Assembly: GCF_002878395.1 (NCBI RefSeq)
Contig: NC_061116.1
Coordinates: 118,925,019 to 118,989,018, forward strand
Direction of reading: 5' to 3'
From: Capsicum annuum
Taxonomy: Eukaryota; Streptophyta; Magnoliopsida; Solanales; Solanaceae
Length of the DNA stretch: 64,000 nucleotides
In this document: piece after piece, positions 55,870 through 64,000 of the stretch
Layout: every line of letters starts with the position of its first letter
How positions within the stretch are numbered: position 1 is the first letter of the stretch
The notes under the pieces: generated by a model
Databases searched by the model: none
What the model saw: only the letters and a program-made list of their open reading frames with translations
Told to the model about the DNA's origin: nothing
Translations under genes and position numbers: made by a program

Positions 55870-57150
55870 CTAATGAAATACAAGAGAATATAACCAATTT
55901 TGACCAATGCTAGTACCAGAAGTAGAAAAAGATATAGAAGAAGCACCCTTTGGTTTAGAAACTGATAAAGAGACAACAAGAACCTTGTTATTCCCAGAAG
56001 TCATCCTAGAATGATAGTCATGCTGCATATGACTAATATGACCACAATAAAAACATCTGTTCTTCCCTTCCTCACAGAACCCACGATGCAACCGCCCATA
56101 AAATCTATAAGAAGGATGGGATAGAGCCTACTGAGCCCCACTAGCCAAGATTGGGCACCCTATGATCGGAACCCACCATCATGCTGAGACCGATGATCAC
56201 CCAATGACCTCAGGTGAGGAGAACTAGTCATGGAAAAAGAACAAGAACTCCCTCACTTTTTGTTTGTCTACTTACCACCATCCCTACCACTTTGCCCAAA
56301 AGGCCTAAATTTACTTTCCTACGTCTTACTAAACTCAGCCTACTTTCTCTTCTCTTCCTCTTCCTACTGTATATATAAATAACTCCAGGAGATATCTATG
56401 TCTTTATTTAATAAGGAAACCTTACTTTCAAGGATCAACTTATGAGACAATCTCTAAGCAAACTTATGCATTTTAGCCCTCATACTAGAAACCAACTCTG
56501 GAGCATACTGCAATAACTAGTGGAATTTAAGGCATACTCCTTGACAGACATCTTTCCTTGCCTCAAATTCACATACTATTCAACTTTTGCCTCCCTCAAC
56601 TCCTGAGGAGAAAAATGGTCCAGAAATGCACTAGAGAAATCTCCCACAAAAATGACTCAACACCATCACCCCTTGCCTGATCCCATCCCTCGTACCATTG
56701 GTACTCTACATTCTTTAGCTGGTAGGTGGCAAAATCCACATTCTCCATCTTAGTTGCATACATAACTCGAAAGATTTTTTTTGTCTCATCCAGAAAACCT
56801 TGATAATTCTCCTCAACCTTAACACTAGTAAAGGTCGAAGGATTTAACCTCATGAACTAGCCAACCCTTATGGCCTTAAAAGATGGTGTAACAGGAACAC
56901 CACACTCAGATTGAGTAGCTACCAACTATGCTAATATATGAATAGATTAACAAAACTCATCATTCATCACTTCATCCTTAGGAGTTTGAGAAGGACTAGA
57001 GAGTCGGTGAAACTCCAGGACAATCAGAAACTGGACCCCAAGACTGGGTTTGGACTCTATAATAGAGTGTGTCCCATCAACATTGTCTCCAGTTGGGACA
57101 ACAGAGCTTTAGTAAACTTCAAATCATTAAGGCATGACCTAAAAAGTGAA
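55870..57150 (-). pseudogene. gypsy C gag
   Basis: From 56853: MRLNPSTFTSVKVEENYQGF, IFRVMYATKMENVDFATYQL and YQWYEGWDQARGDGVESF, the capsid-like core of this gag group; the preceding part up to about 57150 is broken. The zinc knuckle at about 56050 reads CFYCGHISHMQHDY, so the last of the four ligands is tyrosine, not cysteine. Between 56590 and 56100 there are several stops. Confidence 0.83.
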
Positions 57151-57332
57151 CAAACAGGAATTAGAGAGGATTTTAGGACTTAGACTACACAAATTGAAAA
57201 CATATCACAAGAAAGAGAAATATTCCAAAATGCCTTATAGCCTCTCCCTTATGAGTGTGGCACACTACACACCCTTAAAAGAGAATCTACTCAATACGGC
57301 TTTATGGAATCTCAATTGACCATGAACCTAGG

Positions 57333-57345
57333 GCTCTGATACCAA
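57333..57345 (-). promoter_or_regulatory. Primer binding site of gypsy C
   Basis: Complement of GCTCTGATACCAA, i.e. TTGGTATCAGAGC on the minus strand, two bases after the LTR end. Confidence 0.88.
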
Positions 57346-57347
57346 CT

Positions 57348-59500
57348 TGACACGACCAGAACTAGGGCTTTGTCATAATGGGCTTCTCAAGTCCAATAAG
57401 GTTTGGAGATCACCCTCGATACCCTGAGTTAGAAGAATTCCAAACATATAATAAGATGGAGAACATTTAAAATATAAATGACTTAGGGATAAGTCTATAA
57501 CTAAGACCAACCCAACCAAGTCCAACCAAGTCAACCGTCCAAACCAAACCAACAACCATAGAGCAATAACCAAATCCATATCCATTCTATAACATATCCA
57601 AGTCCACAGTTTGTCCATATAATGCCTCTGAAACAATTCAAGAATATCTAGTTTGGATATGCCCCCGACCATAGGCAAAACCAATATCAATTTCTAAACC
57701 AATAAAGATATATAAAAACTCAAAGAAAGAAATGGAGCCTTCAAAAGTATAGAAGCTCACCACATTAAGTCAATATAAGCTGCCCCTAATCCATCACTGA
57801 GTAAGAGGTGTGATAGTATGACCAGTCCCTACATCGCATAGGGATATAATGTCCAAAGATAGTTAGCGGTTGGAGCACTAATATGTAACTCAAGGATAAG
57901 GATAATATAATGCCAATAGTTTAAAACCAATCAACCAATGGACATAACCAATGCAATACATACATATATATATATACCATGCCGCGATAGGGAAAAAGAT
58001 TATCATGAACTTTGAACGCATTAACCTAGGTTGTATAGCATAAAATCATATATCAAGGCAACAACCATAGGCTATATGGACCCAGATCTCCCCTAGTTGG
58101 AAGGGGCCCAGTGTGTATAGCCGTACGAACCAAAGAATATCCATAACCGCATATACCTATATATGGGACTCGAACCTCCCAACATAATCATGGTAACTTA
58201 AGCACCAATACATGTATTATGGGGGACTCGAACCTCCCATTCATATATTCATTCGAGGGACTCGAACCCCCTAATCACAAAGACACCTGCACCGCCTAGC
58301 GTGATTTCTAATGTTAGTCCATTAGAATTTTACTTTCACTGCCCAGCTACACATCCCTCTTTAAAGCCTAATTAAAACATCCATTACACATACAACGCCA
58401 TTAAACTAATTCCTTACCAAGGCATCTCATTGGTATCATATATCAACACCACTTGCAAGTGTACCACATGTCATTACAATTATTAATTAATTATTCATTT
58501 GGGACTCAAACCCATTGTCTAACAAAGACATTGATTCAATTTAATGTGTTGGGACTCAAACCCATTTAGCCAATTTAACCACTAAGGTTACAGTTCAAAT
58601 CAATGTATAGCCAACAAGGCCTTTACAAAACCAATTACCAATGATTTGCAATCCTTAGTCCAATGCCTTAGTTCAAAATACAGTTCAATATGTGACTATT
58701 TTTTTCTCTTAGACATTTTTACAAACATATTGATGGCATACTATTACAAAGAAAAAAACTAAATTATAAAACACCACCTTTAGATTTAACCATGACCCAA
58801 TTGTTATACCATAATTACCAAGCACCTACATGTGCAAAACCATCAATAAAACATGTATATTTACTATTTAAACTAAGAGTAAATAGTACTTAGAAATATG
58901 CAACAAAACCCTCAACATTGGTTTTCGAAACAACCCTTAATGATTCATAAAAAATCTTAAGACACATGCATGATTATCACATGCCTTATTCACGAAGATT
59001 CATAGAAATAACTAAACTCTTGAGCCTCTAGATGAACACCTTGTAGAAACCTTAGCCCAATCTTCATGAGAGGGTTTAGAGAGGATTTTGAGAGAGTTTT
59101 GATCCTTTAAAGTAAGTTATAAGAGGCCATAAGTGTTATAATATGAGTAGTATGATAATCAGAAAGCTCAAATTCCCAAAATTTCTAAGGGTCAAAAGCC
59201 AAGGTATTTCAAGCTTCCATATCCACTACTATCCAAACATACCATTCAGGGTTTCTATTATTTTTCCTTAGAACGCCACTCACTACGACTTGTAGTCTGA
59301 CCCCACGAGTAGTGGTCAGTGTGTACTTTATTTTTTGATCCTTAATATTCACTAGTATGGCTATGACTTAGACAACAAGTCATAGTGTCATCCAACAAAT
59401 CGTTGTCCAAGTAGTCTTCTACTATTAGGTGCCTTTTCTTCCCTGTCCCATTCTATTCACTTCTGACCCTATTTTTCTTCAAAACTAAGCAAACCACATC
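57348..59500 (-). repeat. 5' LTR of gypsy C
   Basis: From 57348 (end CGTGTCA on the minus strand) it is collinear with the gypsy A LTR in reverse, through the GGACTCGAACCTCCC-type repeated phrases at 58140-58270 and the leader near 59020-59150. The LTR start (TGTAACACC or TATAACACC) is not found; the left terminus of the LTR is lost or too divergent. The right limit given is approximate. Confidence 0.8.
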
Positions 59501-59574
59501 ATCCTATATAAAAGTAACTTTGGATATGCAAGAATTCTTTCTTTTAAGAATCTTAAGTATGATAATTCAATGAT
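59501..59574. other. Junction between gypsy C LTR and second Athila/Tat-like element
   Basis: Short stretch of uncertain origin. It may include the first bases of a 3' LTR of the second element (TTGCATCATTGAATTATC on the minus strand). Confidence 0.35.
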
Positions 59575-62507
59575 GCAACAACACCCTCACTTAGAATATT
59601 TCCATATCCTTAGGCAAACAACAATCCTATTTTAACCTAGATGATTATCTCTAATGCAAAACTACAATTGCTTAGGCAACCCCTCTTTTTTAAAAATTTA
59701 TTCACAACCCATGTAAGCCATCAAGGTATTCTACACCCTTCAAAAAATTTCAAAATAGAAGAAACTCACTATAGTGCAATGCAAAATGAATACTCCAACA
59801 GAATAAGATCAGGATGTGGCATTATCTTGTAACCAGACACCATATCATAACCATCATTCTAATACCTAAATAAGTAATAATAAGTCTATATCCATTTCAC
59901 CCTCACATCAAATAAGTTCCATCTCACTCAGTATATGCAACAATAATATCAAATACAGAGATTGTGTCAAATCTCTTACTCTTGCAAAGAAGTCAGGCTG
60001 TGTCCGTTTGATACCATAAGCTTGTCCTTATTTTCAATCTTCCAGTATTTAGAGAGTTGAGTTAGGATCACCATAGGTATTTCTTAGGATTGTAACATAG
60101 GCTTGGAGATAGGTAGGATACATTTTGGGTTTTATGACATTTATCCTTGGTATTATGATGTTTTTGGCTCCACTTAATTGGCTACATTTTTCTCCCCTTT
60201 TCTTTTATTTTTGTTTTACTCTTTTAATGTTCGGATAAGGTTTCTTTTTCAATTCAACTTCTTCTTTATTATACATATTCTTTTTTTGAAGAAAGACTGC
60301 TCATCTCATACACTAACCTTTTTCTTTTCTTTTCTTAACTTTTTTCTTCATACCTGCATTCAGCTATACACCCCTATAATAGCTACCCTTATCTTAAATA
60401 ATTTTTCTGTGTTCAGGTACACAATGTCTATAGAGGTAATAAGTCCAAATCAAGTTCATTGTATTAGAAGGGTAAGGTGAATGGTGTTAAAAAAGAATAG
60501 TCGATGTAAAGCTCAAATTTTTGGGATCAAAAGATACTTATTTCATTTGGTTGTGTTTTTAGGATGAAGTTGACTAAGTCAAATTTGACCTATAATACTT
60601 TCCTAACCTCCTACCCTACAACTTGTCATATGACTAACCACACGAGTTTTAGATCGCACAACACACTGACAAAGTACTTTTGTCGATCATGACTCAGGGG
60701 ATTCTATCTATATTGCTACCTCTTTGGTTTATGTTAGATTAGTTAAGTTATCTTATCATAAGTTTTAATGCGATGTATAAATCCTACATTTGTTACAACT
60801 CAGTATATGTACACACTACATCATAATACAAAAATTGGAGGGATATCATTTTAAAATCTGAAACAAAATGGGTAAGCATGGCTGCATGGGTACACAAATT
60901 ATGTTACACTAACTTATCTTATTTCACACTAAGTTAAACAACATAAGAAAAACCATCAAACAAACACAAAAATAAATCCTAAAAATGCTAGTTCTAACAA
61001 GGATAATGCAGCCGACAAAAAAAAATGACAACAAAAACCCTCGGCTATGGTACCCCATACCACCAACCATTATTTCACCTATTCAGGAGTTGCCAGCTCC
61101 CCTACTATCTCATAGACCTTATTCAAGTGGTCCTGTAATGCCAGCTAGATTGCTGCTTGGGATACTTGTATCTTATCTCTCTTTTGCCTTCTCTTTTTTC
61201 TCTTATTTTTTTGCTCACCTCTTTCATCAACTTCCTTCTCTTTAGGTTTTGTGCCTCAAATGTTTGGCACTTTCTCAACCTATATCTCCTTAATAATGGG
61301 CATAACAAAGTCAAAAAAAATTGGGAATGATTGTGAGGCCATGTCCTCTATGTCATCCCATAAAGTATCCAACTCCTCATGATGCTTGCCAAATTTAGGG
61401 CCCACACTCCCTTAAGCTTCTAATTAATTCCCTACTAAAAACTATCAAATCTTGTCTTCATGCCTTGTATCAGACTCTTGATTTCCTTCTTTACCCAAGG
61501 CTATAATCTTTCCTTGATATTTATCACATTTTCCTTGAGGGTGCGTTGCAATTTCAACACATCAATTAAAAGCTCTTGTGAGACCAAAACATAACTACCT
61601 AAATATAGACGTGAAGTGGATGGTTGCGAGAAAGAAAAAGTAGAATACTGTAGGGACCTAGAATATTTAGACCTTACTGCATTTGTAGATATTTGTGGCT
61701 AAGATTATGTTGTCTCAGTTGGAGTGTCTCCAAGGTTATCAAAACCCAACGTATCGATGTCCATATGCATGCTGGACTAAAAATTCATTTGTAGTAATAT
61801 TACACCTACCTTAGACTTAGAAATATGGTTTTCCTTGTCTTAAATCAAACCTAATTCAGTGGTTCAATGTATCATCACAAAATAATCAATATCCGACAGC
61901 ACATGCACCCGCTCATCCAAATATATCTTATCAGTAGGCATAAAAAGGTTAGGTTGGTGTCTCCACTGATAGCTCTAACTTGGATCTCCAACGTAATAAT
62001 CTTGTCTATGGAGACCTCATAGCCTTCTATTATACTAGCTACTAAAGTAGCCTTTCGGGGCTCAAAATATTATCTCCCATAGTCGGGATCAACCAATGGC
62101 AAACTAGTGTCCACCAAGCCTTTGCAACAAAGCTTAAACTAGCCTTATTGATATATGTAGATGGACCCACAACCCATTGCACATCCTCTTTCATAGTATT
62201 AATGATACATACAATCCACCTTAAGTTTATGTCTTTATCTTCCATCCTAGTCTTTCTAGTTTTGACCTTTTTCATCTCCTTAATTCGGTAGTCAATCTCA
62301 AAAGTATCGGCGAAAGCTTAAACTTACTCCATGTAAGAATTAGTAAATGGTCTGTGTATAAATATTAACCCAAATACCCTAAATCATGAGCGAATGTAAT
62401 GGATCATGTCCCTCCATAATAAACCTTGTAGAAACATCTACCTTAGCTCCATTTGGTACGCGACATAAAATTCCCGAACTTCGGTCGGGTTATATCTACA
62501 TGAGGCT

Positions 62508-62515
62508 CTTGCCAT
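62508..62515. repeat. Left target-site duplication of hAT MITE copy 2
   Basis: CTTGCCAT here and CTTTCCAT at 63236-63243: eight bases with one difference, hAT length. Confidence 0.8.
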
Positions 62516-63235
62516 TAAGGTTGGGTATATTTTGGTTCAAACTAGAAAATCAAAAAACCAAATTGAAATTTAATTTTGGTTTTGTTTTCTTAGTTTTTTA
62601 GATCAGTTTTGGTGTCAAATTTTAGAAATTCGGTTAAACGGTTTATTATTCAATTTTTCCATACAAAATTGGTTAAACCAAAAAATTGAAATTATATAAA
62701 TAATATATATTTTATATCTATAATATATATATATATATATATATTATTATATCTATTCAGTATAATATAATATATAATAAGTAACGTAAACCGCCAAACA
62801 TCTTATGTGTTACGAGTTATGTTCCAAACCCTAAATGTTCATTTCAACACTGGTTGTTGACACTTTTTAGGCTTTTAACGGCGCCTCAAGGAGACGAGAC
62901 AATGAGTATCGAGTTTTTTACTGCAGTTTTATATTATGTTAAACTTATGGATATTAAATTTTGTTTCATACATGTTGAGTTATTTATATTTGGAGATGAA
63001 AAATAGGTTTGAAAAAAAAATTATTTTTTTAGAAGATCACCAATTTTAAGTGTGCCTTCATGACAAATACACGCTCACTACTTTAATCTTCAATATCAAA
63101 ATAAAAATCCAATATAACCAAACCAAATTGAATATATTTTTGTTTAGTTAAGGTTGTCATTATGGTCAATCCGAAAACCAAAAAATCAAATTGTCAGTAA
63201 ATAAATAAACTAAACAAAATGCATGCCCACCCTTA
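62516..63235. mobile_element. hAT-type non-autonomous element, copy 2 (720 bp)
   Basis: Ends TAAGGTTGGGTAT and, inverted, TAAGGGTGGGCAT; 8 bp duplication as above. Collinear with copy 1 at 20227-20878, including a TA microsatellite (62717-62745). The terminal consensus is close to that of the MITE at 6047 (TAGGGGTGGGCAT), but the interiors differ. No transposase frame. Inserted in the extra ORF of the second Athila/Tat-like element. Confidence 0.88.
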
Positions 63236-64000
63236 CTTTCCATCCACTAAAAATGATACTTTTTTGACCATGCCTCAAACTCAAGCATCTCATACATGCC
63301 ACCAGTCAGTAACTTGGGTTCAATATGGAACCATCTATTTATTTTTCCTGTGTTTGGGACAACGACACTATCCCGCTCAAATAGCTTCTGCATCCTTGGG
63401 TACCCCAACCGAGTAACAATAGACATGGGGGATTGCTCAAGCTGTAATGGGCTCTAGACCTGTGGTAGAGGAGGAATCTCTACTGATGCACTATCACTTG
63501 ATTCTTCCTTTTTTACTACCCTTGATATCCTTAAAACCATACTTCGAACGTTCACTTCCTGTGTTGCTACTGGATGCAATATTTTATGTGCTTTTGGAGA
63601 CATTTTCTTCTTCTTATTCAATACCTTTGAGACCTAACCCTGATTTTTTTCCTTTTTAGATTAGGCAGGGGAGTGTGGAGGTGATTGACAAGGATTCTTT
63701 ATTTGAGGCTTAGCCTTCTGGCTGTAAGGTAAGCTACTCCTTAGTTTCATTAGCTCCGTGATGGGATACTCATCCAAAAATCAACTAGATTTATTATCAA
63801 TTGGATCATCCATAAGTTAATGGGTGGGATGAGCTTACTTCTTTGGGGTTTGCTTGCCCCCCTTAGTGGTATCATTCAATGCTGCCATTGAGGCTGAGGA
63901 AAGAACACTATTAGTTAACACTAGAAAAATTATGAAAAACCAAGAGAAATTGAAAATTTTTAAAACTTGTAGAAAACTGTATGAGTTAGGATACAACTTA

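Larger units (their letters stand above)
54024..59500 (-). mobile_element. Ty3/gypsy element C, truncated after RNase H
   Basis: On the minus strand: LTR (about 59500-57348), primer site, gag, zinc knuckle, protease, RT and RNase H. It stops at 54024 at the very end of RNase H, where the 3' LTR of gypsy D begins. Integrase, chromodomain and 3' LTR are missing. LTR end and primer site match gypsy A (CGTGTCA, then TTGGTATCAGAGC), and LTR blocks are shared, so it belongs to the same or a sister family. Confidence 0.88.
61123..63888 (-). pseudogene. Second copy of the plant-transposon-protein-type ORF
   Basis: Start at 63888 (MAALNDTTKGGKQTPKK, then a stop), Ser/Lys-rich N-terminal part to about 63244. 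After the MITE insertion, the core at 62275-62042 reads INLRWIVCIINTMKEDVQWV and FVAKAWWTLVCHWLIPTMGDNILSPERLL, collinear with AKFWW...IPTEGDNILSDDRA in the other copy. The C-terminal part (61314-61123) is Lys/Arg-rich. Shifts and stops are many. Finding the ORF in two separate elements shows that it is a regular part of the family. Function unknown. Confidence 0.65.
59575..64000 (-). mobile_element. Second Athila/Tat-like element, partial
   Basis: Minus-strand interior related to 43866-47240: a purine-tract-like AAGTGAGGGTGTTGTTGCA (complement of 59573-59591), the tail phrase at 60052-60110, and the extra ORF up to 63888. The rest lies beyond the window. Its 3' LTR is truncated by gypsy C. 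It is interrupted by the hAT-type MITE at 62516-63235. Confidence 0.75.

Noticed and set aside
58140..58600. Possible tRNA genes from the GGGACTCGAACC-type phrases
   Set aside because: No cloverleaf: acceptor, D and anticodon arms are missing, and the phrase is repeated within an LTR family.

Overview
This 64 kb window is nuclear heterochromatin-type DNA from a flowering plant, most likely a Solanaceae species such as pepper, potato, tomato or a relative. That assignment is an inference from the AT-rich composition and the style of the LTR and Mutator-like elements; no species-diagnostic gene is present. I find no intact protein-coding host gene, no tRNA or rRNA gene and no CRISPR array. Nearly every recognisable open frame is a piece of a decayed transposon.

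Layout. Positions 1-860 are an LTR-like fragment. A Ty1/copia element on the minus strand runs from about 880 to 14357. It is split by a Ty3/gypsy element (gypsy A, 2248-11318, plus strand, 2.3 kb LTRs), which is itself split by a 647 bp hAT-type MITE (6047-6693). Then comes a Mutator-like element carrying a sequence island with a possible gene fragment (14633-16316), a stretch of AT-rich low-complexity DNA with MULE/MITE-like pieces, and a hAT-like copy (about 20227-20878). A chromodomain-bearing gypsy pol with its 3' LTR follows (gypsy B, 21459-27275). It is preceded by an inverted, internally deleted copy of its own 3' end (20895-21458).

From 27763 to 32111 is a nested stack: an outer Mutator-like element holding an inner one, a foldback element and a solo LTR, in series. 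Positions 32217-36040 hold three LTR fragments, one with a 20 bp hairpin-forming minisatellite. A plant LINE fragment (ORF1 and the start of an endonuclease) occupies about 36600-38082.

Gypsy D (plus strand) runs from a truncated 5' LTR at 38083 to 54023. Its 3' LTR is split by a 9.8 kb Athila/Tat-like element on the minus strand (42492-52333, exact 5 bp target duplication). That element keeps gag, a protease with a changed catalytic residue, and an extra plant-transposon-protein-type ORF, but has no visible reverse transcriptase, RNase H or integrase. Gypsy C (minus strand, truncated pol plus 5' LTR) fills 54024 to about 59500. A second partial Athila/Tat-like element with the same extra ORF runs to the window end and is interrupted by another hAT-type MITE (62516-63235).

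How the parts relate. The genes here do not form a pathway. They are successive insertions, and several target-site duplications can be read by eye (GATAG/GACAG, GTTCTAAC, AATCTATTA, AAGTTAAAT, GCTTC, CTTGCCAT/CTTTCCAT), so the relative order of many events can be established. The least ordinary structures are the RT-less Athila/Tat-like element with its extra ORF, the dyad-symmetric modules shared between its LTRs and its interior, the Mutator-like element carrying a gene-like island, and the inverted gypsy 3' end with a microhomology deletion.
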